Under the pieces are notes generated by a model. The model searched no databases. It was not told where the DNA came from and worked only from the letters and a program-made list of their open reading frames with translations. From the NCBI GenBank assembly GCA_023213395.1, contig CM041465.1:21700001-21764000 (forward strand): a stretch of 64,000 bases of DNA. The letters are read 5' to 3'. The first letter of the stretch is position 1; every line of letters begins with the position of its first letter. This document shows, piece after piece, positions 20,869 through 33,426 of the stretch. Made by a program: the position numbers and the translations under genes. This DNA is from Cycas panzhihuaensis. Lineage: Eukaryota; Cycadophyta.

Positions 20869-21500
20869 TGTTAGATATTATGACAATAATATTTTGGGGC
20901 TGCTAAAATTTTGGCATGTTTTCAGTGTGGTTTCCCCCCCTAATCTTTCTTGGCGGGTTCCAAGGGGGGTGAGAGCCACCCTTGGTCGGGGGGAAACCCT
21001 TGGGTTGGGGGGTTCGGGGGTGATAGCCCCCGACCCAAAAAATTAGCCCTGCAAACCATATTAAAATGTAAAGAGAATCAGGGTCGTTCGATACAAATAC
21101 CCTAGATTCTACAGTTCAGATTTATGCCTTGGATGTCCCTCTCATGTAGCCTAATTTAGGGCTTTTTCTTATTATGTTGTTTGTAATGTAATGTATTATG
21201 ATGAGAGTGGCAGATAGTTGTTGTTCCTGAGAGCACTCTGCTACTGAGATATACTATTTCTCCATTCTACAGCAATAAAAATCGATACCTTTCTTATGTG
21301 GATGTTTCCCTAGCACACTGCTAGGGTTTTACCATGTTATATCAAGTGCATATGTGATGTTTGGCTTTCATTTCCATGTTATTATATAATCTCTGATTTT
21401 AGAACTTGTATGTAATTTTAAGTTTCGATTTCTTTAACTAGTTATAAGAATGTAATAGATCTTGGTGGTGGTTAAGGGTTGGGACCTTGTATTCTCAACA
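20869..21500 (+). mobile_element. Solo LTR of the Copia-1 family, perfect target-site duplication
   Basis: 632 bp, beginning TGTTAGATATTATGAC and ending ATTCTCAACA, flanked by GTAAG at 20864-20868 and 21501-21505. Its right three quarters are copied at 31691-32158 together with the following GTAAG flank, so it predates the tandem duplication. Confidence 0.92.
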
Positions 21501-24500
21501 GTAAGTGACATAAGAATCATCGCATGCAAGTCCTACCTATATGCTGGAAGAAGAAAGAGATAAGGTAATGTGCATGTTAGGGGCTACCGAACAAGATCAA
21601 AAGAGAAAGCTACTAAGAGGTAGTAGCACCAACAGAAAAATGAGAAAGACTAATTCCCTTACTAGCGGGTCCCTAGTATGGTCACCAATGGAATCACGTC
21701 TATGGGAATGGCAACTACACCTAGTTGGGATTAAGACAATCAATAAAAGGCTCTGCGATAAAGGGATCAAACCAACAAGTGCAAGGAAGCACCTACATGG
21801 GGCGTCTAGGCGTTGGAACGTAGGTTTGGGACCCACGAATGGTGCATGACCTCCTCAAGGTAACTTGGCTTTTGACTTTGACTGGGAACTTAGGTGAGGG
21901 ATGTCCTCAATTACCTGAGTAACCTCAAAACAAGTGTCTTCCTGTCCTTGGATGGCTAAAAGGGGAAGGCAAGACCCGATAAAGGAATAGATCCTCATGG
22001 AAAGAAAGCTAAAGGATGTAGGTGAAGTGTATGTAGGTATGGTGAGGAAAGAAAAAAAATCTTAACGAATGGATCCTTTAAGAATTAATCCACCTAGCAA
22101 GAAAGTTGGATGGATAGAGTGATAGCGAAAAGAGTTCCTACCACTCTATGTACGAAGGGGTTCCTAGTCAATATAAGAACAATGGAACAAAGACTAGTCG
22201 TATGTGTGCAAATGAGAGATAAACTAAGTATACAAGTGCAATGAACAGTAAATACTTTCTCTTTCAAAAGTGGATCCTCACTCTCATTTTGTTTCAGACA
22301 AGGGAAAGAGAAGCAAAGAAATAAACCTAGATATCATGCAACATGCACATCAATGCAACTGGGTGAAAGAGGGAAGGGGATAACCCTTAATGAATTCTCT
22401 TTTTTACAATGCAAACTAATATGCAAGATAATGATGATAGTGGTTCCCTTTTACTTTATTCCGTTATTATATTTTTTATGCAAGCATGTAAGCTAAAGGA
22501 AAGACCTATGAAATGAGAAAGGTATACTTGGAGGAATGATGTAGCTAAAACATGGTCTTCACCTTGCGCTACATCTGCTTCCTCTTTTCCTTTCTCTCAT
22601 AGCATGAGCAGTGTAGGGGATTCTTTACCTCCCCCAAAATGAAAGGAAAAGAGCAAGAAAACACAAAGGAAAAAGGAACTATGAAAGAGTAGCACAACCA
22701 AAGGAAATGGGGCCAAAGAACGCACCTAGATTGTCGCCACTTACCTTCCTCCACAAATGACACAGCAAACCTGCAATCACAAAGTTCTTTGCCCTTTCTA
22801 AAGGGGCTGCTAGGATACAAAGTCAATATCTGTATACCTATGCAAAAGTAAAATGTTGAAATGTTACAAGTTAGAATATCTTAAGTTAGATAATCTTCCA
22901 CCAAATGTAACTCTACAAACTCTCAAAAAAACCAACAACACATGCCAAAGCAAGGGGAGGTTAACCTCGAAATGGCTAACCCTCTAGCAAGTACACCTCT
23001 ACGTTACCCTTAGATGTAGGGTACAATAGATTGAGACAGCCTATTAGTAGTGGACAGGAAAGGAAACAAATGTTACGAAGCTTGTGAAAGTTGCCTATGT
23101 TGCAAGTATGCTATGGGCAGAAAATTGCGACATGGAATATGCCAAGACCTAGGGTGAATATAGAACACTATTTAGGGCTAGGGAAGCTACCCAAAAGAGG
23201 TGTGCAGGCCTAGAAACAATGTAACAAGGGCTGCATACGCTAATATCCATCGCAGGCCTAATCCCAAAGACTCCCTGGTGACCCAAGAGAGGCACAAGTG
23301 AAGGAGAGGAAAGAGAAGAAGGGGTTTGCCCTTGAGAAGTTGGCCTAGTGGGTATGAAGCCCACCTTGTCTTCTTTCACTTGCTCTTTATGAGTCCTCTC
23401 CCACAGCCTCTATGGAAAAAAACTAGGGGAGGATAGGGAGATCAAGAGGGCAAGCAGACAAAGAATGGAGGGATACCTTAGGTGTACAGTAAAGAAGACA
23501 AAGAAAGGAATAATGTGCTAAAAAACCTAACCTTTTACAAGACAAACCCATGGAAAGATATGGAACAATAATGGAAAATACCTGTTGGGCTGTGTGGGAG
23601 GCAGATCTGCCCCTATAGACAACAAAAAATGGCAGATTTTGTATGCTTACACGGTATCTTTAGGAAGGTGCTACAATGGAAACACACTTGCTGAAAGTTA
23701 TAGCAAGGGCATGGAGGCTACACTTGGGCATGAATCCTTGCTTGGAGGCATTAGTTTGTGAGCCCACTACCATAGATCAGAGTTGTAATGGGTGGATCTC
23801 AAGCTGGAACACAGGGAACTTGGACGTTGCAGGGTGCTCCTGTAGAAAACTCCCATGAAAAAGAGAGAAGAGAGCAAGGAAGGTGGAAGAAGAAGAGGGA
23901 AAATGAAGTTGTTTTAGGATTTATACCTAACCCTAGGTTGAATGGACAATTAGGGTTAAGGTAGGACTCAAGAGGTGTCAAAGCCACATGGCAATTTCGT
24001 GAAAAATGTGAAATTTGCCATGGCAGATTTTTAAAAATAAGTTATGACAGTAACCCCATGGCAAACTTCATGGTATCACAAAGTTTACTATGGTGTAGTG
24101 ACAAAGGCCAAAATAAGCCAAAGGGAGGATGCCTGGGATCCTTAAAGAGGGTACCCTAGGCCTAGGAGGGGCTGGCCCTCTGTTTAGATGGCTAGAGATA
24201 GTCAAATAGGGAATATGACCTAAACCGGATGGGGTACCGAAGTGGAAGGACTCCCAGGAAACCTATAATTGGCATAAGGATAAACCAATCACACTTAATG
24301 GGGTGTTAAGGGCTATGATATGGCACAGTTATGATGGATCACACAGGTTGAGTGGTACTTAGGACAATATGGAGGTGTGTAGGAGGGTTATGAAGTGCCA
24401 TAGGGATGCATATCCAACTGATTGTCATAGGTTGAAAGAATGACAAGTAGCATGATCAAGCAATAGGGTGCGAGGTGATCACTCAATCATGACAGTTAGT

Positions 24501-24770
24501 CATGCAATGAGATGATGCTTCTATCTACCTTTCTAAAGAAGTGGTAAAGGCTAAATAGAAGAAGCATACATATACATACCTGAGTCGACTTGCCAAGAAC
24601 CCATTCCCAGGAGTCGAGAAACACCATCTTAAGAAAGGAGAGTGGTAAATAAATGTGAAAAGAGTTGCAAGACTTACAGGAATTGAGAAATTAGAGGAAG
24701 GAACCACGCGGGATTGAATTCTCATGAGTCTAATAATCATCACTTAATGAAACCCTAAATTGACTACTTT
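21501..24770 (-). other. Tat-1 5' leader and LTR region
   Basis: About 3.3 kb without a gene. Its copy is 32159-32405 plus 39051-42070. Read on the minus strand, segments around 22560-22700 match the leaders at 28770-28820 (plus) and 57660-57720 (minus), each with a GGGGGAGGTAAAG- or GGGAAGGTAAGGG-like purine stretch. The part near 23990-24130 resembles the left edge of the window and is likely LTR. I could not fix LTR ends or a primer site. Short ORFs here (for example 21541-21849) show no known domain. Confidence 0.6.
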
Positions 24771-26357
24771 ATTCCCTATGTCAAATAGGCGTCATCAATT
24801 CGATTTTGCTCATGTTACATGGAGTTCGCTAATCTCATTCCAATCATTCACCTGTAATAGCGAGCGTTCTCCCAGCCTTCGCGTGAAGTGCCTCCATTAA
24901 TCACATCGACCCCTCTGCCTCGTGCTGATCACATGACAGGTTGCAACGATGGCCATTATTCCTTTTTTATTTTTTTATTATTTTTTATAAAGTTAAAAAA
25001 AAATAAAATTAAATTTTATAAATTTTCAAATCCTAATTTAAGAGCTTAGCCCCTTAGGTCTTAGCCCTAGTCATGTGACCTTTTCACGTAACCATAGCAT
25101 ATTGCTAAAGGGGCCAATTCACCTTCTATAAAATTTTTCCTTTTTATTTTTTAAATTTATTTTATTTCACATAGGGTACCTAGAAAATTTTTGCCATAAC
25201 TTTTGATTGGGTCATAAGTTTCTAACGAAACCTATCCCATTGCATCCAAAATTTTCTAAGGTATAATTTCGATTGATCATATGATCTATTTGGAGCTGAT
25301 TTGAGCCATTTTCAGTCAGTTTAAAGTTGATCATTCATTTTTGAAGCCATTTTAAACTATTTTCGTAAAACCACTTTTTTGTCAGATTATATCTTATCAC
25401 TAGGAGATTATTTTCTACCCGGATCAATTCTACAGATGTCTACTATCAACAAACTTCATTACCATCTATTTATTTTATTTTTTAAGATTTATTTTAATCA
25501 TTATTTTAATCGATGAAAGTGACACTTTAGCATTTTTTAAACATTTTACCATAAAAGTACTTATTGCTAATTTTATTATAACTTTTTTATTTTACATCAG
25601 AATTTAGTTCTATCAGTTTCATTGGGAATCTGACTCACTCCTCTTCGAAGTGACACTATTATTTATAAGTTTTAAAGTATTTTTATAGATTTTTAAATCC
25701 ATCAAAGTTGAGGTACTTAATAGCCTCCAATCTGCCATTATTACACATTTTGTATATATTTTTTCTCAAATTTTCAATGAAAAAGTATATTGAGCAGCTT
25801 TTTAAATTATAATTGATCATTTTCCAACATTCTATAAGTATTTTACTAGCATTTTTATAATATTTTGAGCCCCAAGCTCTGTTAAGCCTTAAAAATAGGA
25901 CTGCCTCCCTTGTTCATTAAAATATTGACTTGTAGGAACCTATTTTCAAAACAGTTAGTTCCATTGAATACATATTTTATTAATCTTCAATTTGGTATAA
26001 TTTCACTTTATTCTGACATTGTTTAGTATAGCTTTGGAACTACTAGACTTGAACATTCAAGTATATCCTAACAGGCTTGTCTTCTAACCTTTTAAAATTT
26101 GTTTATAAACTCATTATATTTTAAATTTTATCTGAAATTAGATCTTATAAGTTTGTCATTTATTTGAAAGGCATTTTATTCATTCTTGTTGAAAAAATCA
26201 TTCACTTTACATTCACTTTCTAAGGCACTTTTTAATTTTCAAAGGGCATTATATTTCTTTCAAAGAGTATATTTAACATCATATAAGTTTATTCATTTAT
26301 TGAGTTTTTGATTTAGTAAAAGCATATTTCTTTTTATGTACTAAAGTTTTCAGTAAA
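24771..26357. other. AT-rich non-coding stretch before the gag-only element
   Basis: No gene. Very AT-rich with many T- and A-runs. It is repeated at 42071-43619 as part of the tandem duplication. It may be the leader of the gag-only element, but I found no 5' LTR matching 27063 onward. Confidence 0.5.
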
Positions 26358-26942
26358 ATGGTAATCAATCTTAATAAAGTACAATTTCCTATATTTGATG
26401 GGCATAAATTTTCACTATGGCATAAAACAATGCAAAATTATTTTATTACACATGATCTTTAGAAATACTTACATGATGACTATAATATTAATATTAAGGA
26501 AAACATTAAAAAATATAATGAAGCATTAGCTTTATTATTTTACACTATAGATAATGATGTCTTTTCTAGAGTTTATAAACTAGCAACTTCTAAATCCATG
26601 TGGGATATATTGATTTCTACTTATGGGGAAGATACCCTCAATGAATTTAATATTGATGTTGAGCATGTGATATAGGTGCAACAACAGGTGGATTGTAATG
26701 AAAAGATGAAGGAAGATTCAAGCCAAATACATGATCATCTTATTGTACAAGAACCTGATCCTCCAGTTGAGAGGGAGAGATATGATAATTTGATAGTTGT
26801 TCATAACAGAAAGACTTTAGAAGACAAAGTTAAAGTTCCAGAAGTTAAAGTCAAAGTTACAGCCACATCTCCACATTTGAATCAAGCTACATTTACTTAC
26901 AGTTTTTTTGCACTATTCAATGGCAAAGACACATTGCTATAA
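26358..26942 (+). pseudogene. Copia-like Gag of a non-autonomous element
   Basis: The ATG at 26358 opens one frame of 195 codons including the stop, broken by two TAG codons (one at a Trp-like position in DL*KYL). It reads FPIFDGHKFSLWHKTMQNYF, then ALLFYTI and SMWDILISTYGE, the pattern of Copia Gag (DUF4219/UBN2-like) in which a Trp-containing segment is followed by a helical core. It then has a Lys/Val-rich repeat DKVKVPEVKVKV. No knuckle, protease or pol follows: only about 110 bases separate the stop from a polypurine tract, so the element is gag-only and would need pol in trans. The duplicated copy is at 43620-44246. Confidence 0.7.
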
Positions 26943-27050
26943 GGTTGAGGTAAGTTAATAAAGATCAATATAAGAGATAGATCTTTAAAGTTTTTTTCAA
27001 GTACAAATTCCACAAGTTTAAAGAGAAGACAAAGTGTTCGTGATGACCAT

Positions 27051-27062
27051 TAAGGGGGAGAA
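27051..27062 (+). other. Polypurine tract of the gag-only element
   Basis: TAAGGGGGAGAA lies directly before an LTR-like start TATTGGGGTTAATAC. The duplicate is at 44317-44328. Confidence 0.75.
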
Positions 27063-27960
27063 TATTGGGGTTAATACTCATCACCCCAGTCCCACCTTCC
27101 AACTAGGAGTGCACACCTCACTTTCATTAATTTACACATGTGGATACTCACATGTGTAGGTAAGTATAAGGTAAGGTTGATCTGATTTAAGTTAATTTAA
27201 GTTAAGTTTATTTGAGTTAAGTTATTATTTTATTGTTATTTAAATTTTATGGGTTGAGGAGTTTCCCTTCTCCCCCAAACTATACATTTGGAGGGGTATG
27301 CAACCCTGGTGTCTTTAGACATTGCCTACTTTTGGATATTTGTAATGCTCTTTCTCAAAGAATGATTTGAATACAAAGGATTTTATGTTTATGCAATAAT
27401 AATGTATTGCTTTATGATTATTTATTTATGTTCTGCCCTGTTCTTCATTGATTTATTTTCCTACACCTAAAACCATAATAGGGATATATAAATAAATTTT
27501 GAACCCATTTTTACTCTCTCTTAATCTCTCATGATCAAAAAAATAACTCTCCTCTCTTCTTTTATTCTTCATTCTTCCACTCAAGTTTGACAACGTAGAT
27601 GCCCTAGTTTGTAGGTCTAAAATAAGGATTCTTCATCGAGATAACTCCCTTCTCAAGTTTAGTAAGAAAACAACAACCATTTTTTGAGATTCAAGGTTCT
27701 TACCCTCTCCAAAAGAGGTTAACTCCACTAAGAAAATAGGGTTTTGGTTTCCATTCTCATTGTTTGTGAGGTAACTCCTAATTTATATGGTTCTTTATAG
27801 TTAGAAACATGCTCTTTCCTACTGTTCTCCCTTGAATGTATCTTATTTCATTAATTGTACCTCTTAACATATATTCTAGCATATATTGTGCTATATTTTT
27901 ATTAAGAAAGGAGAGGCAAAACCTCTTATTCTCTTCTTGTGTTTATCATCTTACCCTAGG
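27063..27960 (+). repeat. Probable 3' LTR of the gag-only element
   Basis: It begins TATTGGGG; Copia LTRs usually begin TGTTGG, so a G-to-A change is likely. It contains GTTAAGTTAA-type repeats near 27180-27230 and a TATA-like TATATAAATA at 27484-27493. The right end is uncertain because Tat-2 leader similarity starts near 27960. No gene. Confidence 0.5.
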
Positions 27961-30182
27961 GCTTCCATTAGCTACGATAGGATGGGTCTCAGGCTATTCT
28001 TGAGAAGGTGAAAGAGGACAAACAGTTGGAGTTCTGACTCATAATGTTGCTTTCTCAAGGGCAAGCCCCACTTCTCAAGATCCCTATACCATACCTACTC
28101 CACAAGCTAATACATCCTATAGGGTGTGATCCCTTCCATATTTGCAATGTTCGCAATAGTTGCAATGTTCACCTCAATGATAAGTTGTGCACATACTGCT
28201 TACTAGAAACCCTCATGGTTTTTACACTTTCTCTTACAACATTTATATCTTTGACAAGATTTACATCTTTTACAATATTTGCAGCTTTTTAAAGCTCTGA
28301 CATTTGTTTTGTCTAAATTATTTATTTCCACCTAACTCACACATGCAGTACCTAGCTACCTAGAAAGTGTTTCATTCACAAGAGCTAGCCATCTTGAGGT
28401 TACTATCTCCTCTCCCTTTTAACCCCTTTTTCCCTTTTCATAGTTGTGTAAGAACGCTGATGTGTATGGGGAGAATAATATATTGATTATCATTTCATTT
28501 TATTATAAGAAATAAACTTTTATTCTTACCAAAGTCAAATACACACGCATGACTATATATATACATATGTGTATATGTTTGTTGTTTGTGAGGATTTACA
28601 TGTGTTTGCAAAAGCACAAGAGTAATTGCCTTCTTATGCAAGTAAGGTGACGCCATGGTAAAGATGTACTACTCTCTCCTTTTCTTCACTTATCTTTTTT
28701 TGGTTTCATTGTTTTATTTCGTTTCCATTTTTATTTGCTTTCAAGCATTTTAGGAATGATAAATAAGCCCCATTTGAAATACGAGGGGAAGGTAAGGGAG
28801 CCCATCTCTCCATCTTCAATGACTTTCATGATAATGAAAGTGAAAATCTTCTGGAGCAGGGAGCAAGGAGATGTGATAAAGGAACACGTGACCGCAACAC
28901 CAACCATCACATCTAGGTGCACACCTTCCTATGCATTCTTTCCTTCTCCTTCTACATCTTCCCCCTTATCCCATCTGCTTATTTCACAAAAGGAAAGAAA
29001 AAGAAAGGAAAAAATCCAAAGATTCTTTATTTCCTTAAAATTATTCTCCTTTATTGCATTGTAAAAGGGGGGAACTTTATTGCATTATAAAAGGGGGGAA
29101 TAAACCTGCATGACCATAGTGAACGTATATAGGGAACATCTATTACTTCCCATTTCCTTTAGTGAACCTTATCCTCCATCTATCAAATGAGAGGTAACCT
29201 ATGCAAGGCACTCCCTTGCATCCCATCCTTTCCTCTTCCCTCCTCATTGCTCTTAGTTTGCATTGCATTCATTTTAAAGAATGAAAGAATGTAGGAAACA
29301 TAGATAGGAAAGGTTGTGCATTCCCTTTGTATAATTATTATTGATATTGGTTGGTTCTTGTTTGTTTCCTTTAACAATGTTCACACTGTGCTAAAGAGGA
29401 ATATCACTTCGTTGGTCACAAAATATTCCTCTCAAAACCTTGCAAGTTTCCAAACTCAAAAGTCTCTTAGTTCTTCTCAATAACCCAAGAAGACCTTATA
29501 ACCTCATAGCCTCGATATACTCACGACCCACTCCCATCCTCTCTCTCTTGGCTCATTCTTAGATTACAAGTAGCCCCCCCTAAATCATCTCTCACCTTAT
29601 CATCACCCATTCTTTTTCTCTTGCCCCTCTTTCCCAAAAGGAGGACTTGCATCTCTCCTTTCCCCATGAGGATAGGGGAGCTCCTTTCTTTAGGCTCTTC
29701 AGTTATCCAAGGGCCCCTCTTTGCCCAAATTGAATCTAGGAAGGTACTCAGAAAATGGGAAAGTCATAACACTATTTGTAGGTCCTTGAACCTACGTTCT
29801 GATGCGTGGATGCCCTTTGAGGGTAATGTGTCCTTCCTTTTGAGGTTTCTAGGCCCCTGTTGTAATTATAGTGCTCTCTTAGAAGCTCTCTTCTATAGTG
29901 ACCCCCAAGAGGTATGCTTCCGCTGGTGACCATATTGGGGAACCGTCAGTAAAAGAACATTATAATTTTTCCTTGTGTTAGTATTATCTTTCTCCTTTCA
30001 TTTTTACCTTCTAGATTTGTTGGGCAACCCTTAACCCCTCTTCGTTTGCTTCTACCCTTACCTCTTCTAAAGTTCTAGGTGATATATAAATATAATAATT
30101 TTCTCATCATTTACGAGGTCGCCCTCCTACTTTGAAAGAGTCTCCATATTCCTCCATTCTCTTATCTAATTCTAAATTAGCT
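27961..30182 (+). other. Tat-2 5' leader
   Basis: About 2.2 kb without a gene. It matches the reverse complement of 63543-64000 (28010-28300 here) and of 56366-58119 (28330-29940 here), with the same block order. A short direct repeat at 29050-29100 doubles TTATTGCAT(T/A)TAAAAGGGGGGAA-like sequence. Small ORFs (28044-28292, 28735-29064, 29621-29929) are not conserved in the inverted copy and are not called. Confidence 0.65.
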
Positions 30183-31659
30183 ATGGAGGGATATCTATCA
30201 GAATGGGCATATCATGCCTATATCTTCGAATCATAACCACAAAATTCAACCTCTTTCCAGGGTCTCGCCTAAGAGGGTAATGATCCCATCTTCTATTTGA
30301 GTAATCAAGAACACTCAGACATCTACCATTTCCCCATGCATGATGTTGGCATGTCATCCTCCATGGAGTATCACCACCCTGACGAGGGTAACCCATGTGG
30401 ATCGACTTGTGGGTTCCACCTCATATGAGAAGCCTTCCACCTCATATGAGTAAGTGGGAACCCCTCCTGTAGATGTTGTAAAAGTGTTGCAATAATGTTT
30501 CCAAGCTAGGAGTGTCCAACCACCTTTGAAGTGGGTGGAAAACAGTCTTCATAATATGGCACTTCCTTCTTCCTCATTTGCACCTCCTAGTTATTCCCAA
30601 TCCACACTTTTGTCTATGACAAGACCACCCCCTATTATTCCATCTTCTTCACACATCCCTCATGCCCAAGGGACTATATAATACATACTCACATCTCAAA
30701 TTGGCTTGAGTATACCTCTCCCATATCAGGCAACCACACCTCAACTAACCATGGTTCATGTCCCTCTTACATGGCTTAAGGGATCCTTATGTCCCCTGTA
30801 TTTAGGCCATGCAGGATCCATCCCTGTTTACCCCTAATCTCAACCAAGGGATTCATTCCTTTACCTACCCCTAGGATACACATCCCAACCATGGGGACAT
30901 GGAAAAGGAAATCCCCTTCTAGTTTATAGGGTAGATTCACTTCACCCATATAAGGTTGCACCTCCTACAAGTGGCCTATATGGGTAAAATCCTATCCCAC
31001 ACTTATGACCTCACACATGATGCCTTTGCATGCCTCCTCTCAATAAGGGGCATTCCCTTAAGGGGGACTGGGTCCCTCTTGCTCACTTACCTCCCTTTTG
31101 GCTTTCCCTCAAATGGGAATGGTTCCCTCCCACCAAGCTAGAGGAAACCCTTGTCTCCCTTATACCTAAACTCTTTAAGGATGACTTAGGTATCCATACT
31201 CGCCTCCTTCTTCTTCCTTTATTGACCCATTAACTCAACTAAGGGTCCATCCCTTCATTGACTATAGGTTGACTCCACTATCTATTGAGGTGCTTAGGAC
31301 TAACCTACCACCTTATCCTCTTGAGGCACTTAGATTTGATGGGACCTCATCATAGGACCCAACCAAGCATGTCAGGAGATTCTCTATAGAGTGCATTGAC
31401 TATTGGGCCTATGACCATATCTTAATGAAATGCTTTCCCTATTCTTTGTAAGGAGATGCCCTTAAGTGGTTTTATCATCTCCCCACCCATTCCATTCATT
31501 CTTTCTAATATCTTATGGATGAATTTGTTAATTATTATGACGTAGCTCATCCTTTTGAGAGTGGGATCAAAGCCCTACTCTCCTTTAAATAAGGTCATGA
31601 TGAAATGAATCATGACTTCATGAGATGCTTTTACAACTTTCTTTATTCTACAAAGGCTT
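30183..31659 (+). pseudogene. Tat-2 gag, first duplication copy, truncated
   Basis: It starts MEGYLSEWAYHAYIF, matching the Tat-1 Gag start. Later parts are alignable to 44673-45860, including the block around 31340-31400 (DGTSS-like in the second copy) and MDEFVNYYDVAHPFESGIKA near 31520-31575. Many stops. It ends abruptly at 31659, where the tandem-duplication junction replaces the rest of Gag. It is therefore a dead fragment. Confidence 0.75.
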
Positions 31660-31690
31660 ATTTGAGAGTGGAATCAAATCCCTACTCTCC
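31660..31690 (+). repeat. Templated filler at the duplication junction
   Basis: 31 bases that repeat 31553-31583 with about three differences, placed exactly between the end of the first copy and the start of the second. This suggests a short local template switch during repair. Confidence 0.65.
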
Positions 31691-32158
31691 CAAAAAATTA
31701 GCCCTATAAACCATATTAAAATATAAAGAGAAATCAGGGTTATTTGATACAAATACCCTAGATTCTATGGTTAAGATTTATGCCTTAGATGTCCCTCTCA
31801 TGTAGCCTGATTTAGGGCTTTTTCTTATTGTGTTGTTTGTAATGTAATGTACTGTGATGAGAGAGGCAGATGGTTGTTATTCCTAAGAGCACTCTGCTAC
31901 TGAGATGTACTACTTTCTCCATTCTACAGAAATAAAGATCGATACCTTTCCTATGTGGATGTTTCCCTTTCACACTACTAGGGTTTTACCACGTTATATC
32001 AAGTGCATATGTGATGTTTAGATTTTATTTCCATGTTATTTTATAATCTCTGATTTTAGAACTTGCATGTAATTTTAAGTTTTAATTTCTTTAACTAGCT
32101 GCAAGAATGTAATAGATCTTGGTGGCAGTTAAAGGGTTGGGACCTTGTATTCTCAACA
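31691..32158 (+). repeat. Truncated Copia-1-family LTR (duplicate of 21034-21500)
   Basis: It begins CAAAAAATTAGCCC and ends ATTCTCAACA, followed by GTAAGCGATGTGAG, the same flank as the solo LTR at 20869. It has no left end; truncation is at the duplication junction. Confidence 0.88.
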
Positions 32159-32405
32159 GTAAGCGATGTGAGAATCGTCATATGCAAGTCCTACCTATAT
32201 GATGGAAGAAGAGAGAGATAAGGTAATGCACGTGTTAGGGGCTTCCCAACAAGATCAACAGGGAAAGCTACTAATAGGTAGTAGCACCAACAGAAAAAGA
32301 AGAAAGACTAATTCCCTTTCCTTTACTATCGGGTCCCTAGTATGGTCACTAATGGAATCGCGTTTATGGGAATGGTAACTACACCTAGTTAGGATTAAGA
32401 CAATC

Positions 32406-33386
32406 TGATTCCAAAAGAGCTTAGTTGGTGAAGAAATCAATTATCAACCTTTCCTCCTTGAGATCCTGGGAGTTAGTGTAGAAAACTCAATAACATCAAA
32501 ACAACAATAAGCCCATGAAAGGAAAATTCTACACCAAATTAATTATTCTTGACATTGATCCAAAAGTATGAGGAGTAATACTTTTATTAAACCATGAAAA
32601 TCTCTATTTAATGGTGGAGAAATCAACTAGCAAAAGAATGGTAAAATTATAAGGAATAAATGTTACAATTATACCTTAAGGGGGACTCAAACCTTCCAAA
32701 TGCTTCTCCAAGGATGCTTCCCAAGTCAAGTCTCCAAGAACCACCTCTCCAACCTATAGAAGGGCTCAATTTATAGAAAGAAACCTGAATTGCATGTTTA
32801 ACAAGTGGCAATCATGCAAGTATAACTACTAACCACCAGAATGCATGTTGTCCAAGTGGCCTTCATACAATTCTTAAACAGTTGCAGCTTGTAATAGATC
32901 TTAATGTACTCCAATTTGGCTCAAATTTGGTACACGTATCGAAACACATGTCCCCTCAGCTTCCTCAAATTTTTAGCTCATTTGGATGTCATTTGACTAC
33001 ATTTTTATTCATTTAATAATAATATGTATTTGCTATTTTTCTGTTGTCCAAGTGGCCTTCATTTAATTCTTAAAAGTTGCGGCTTGTAACTGACCTTAAC
33101 GGACTCCAATTCAGCTAAAATTTGGTACAAGTATATAATGATAATATATATTTTCTATTTTTTTCTGCTAGCTATGGGATTAATTTTTATGCAAAGACAA
33201 GGCTTGAACTCTAATCAAATGATATTTTCTGAACCCCACCTTTTGTACACATCTAGTGGGATGTGTCTTATCCCTTTAAACAAAATTTCATAGAATTTTG
33301 ATACCATTTGGCCATATCTCTTTTAGTTATGCCAATGCCTAGCATTTTCCGCATCCTCAGAACATATGGTAGATCCTCCTGGATCA
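32406..33386 (-). repeat. 3' LTR of Gypsy-4
   Basis: 981 bp, outer end TGATTCC, inner end GGATCA. It matches 38000-39045 apart from scattered changes and some length differences. Both LTRs contain a diverged internal repeat of the GTCCAAGTGGCCTTCAT block. Confidence 0.9.
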
Positions 33387-33402
33387 TGGCTCCCCTTCCT
33401 TG
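33387..33402 (-). other. Polypurine tract of Gypsy-4
   Basis: The minus strand reads AAGGAAGGGGAGCCA directly before the 3' LTR. Confidence 0.75.
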
Positions 33403-33426
33403 GAAAATAGCCAACTCCTGTTTGGC

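Larger units (their letters stand above)
21034..31659. repeat. Tandem duplication of about 10.6 kb, first copy
   Basis: It runs from inside the solo LTR, through the Tat-1 leader, the gag-only element and the Tat-2 leader, into Tat-2 gag. The second copy begins at 31691, immediately after the first apart from a 31-bp filler. Sampled blocks in the Tat leader, gag-only element and Tat gag all look about 92-95% identical between copies, as expected if one event copied all of them. Confidence 0.75.

Noticed and set aside
21541-21849. 102-codon ORF in the Tat-1 leader
   Set aside because: The second duplication copy is interrupted by Gypsy-4 and differs by frame changes before that; no known domain or conserved start.
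25000-26350. AT-rich stretch as a MITE or satellite
   Set aside because: I saw no terminal inverted repeats and no periodic unit; it is shared by two copies only because of the tandem duplication.
27484-27493. TATATAAATA as a host gene promoter
   Set aside because: It lies inside an LTR-like segment and no downstream host ORF follows; at most it is an LTR TATA box.
28735-29064. 109-codon ORF in the Tat-2 leader
   Set aside because: Low-complexity Ser/Pro/Lys sequence; the homologous inverted leader has no matching frame.
29621-29929. 102-codon ORF in the Tat-2 leader
   Set aside because: The inverted homologue at 56380-56640 does not keep the frame, so there is no sign of coding selection.
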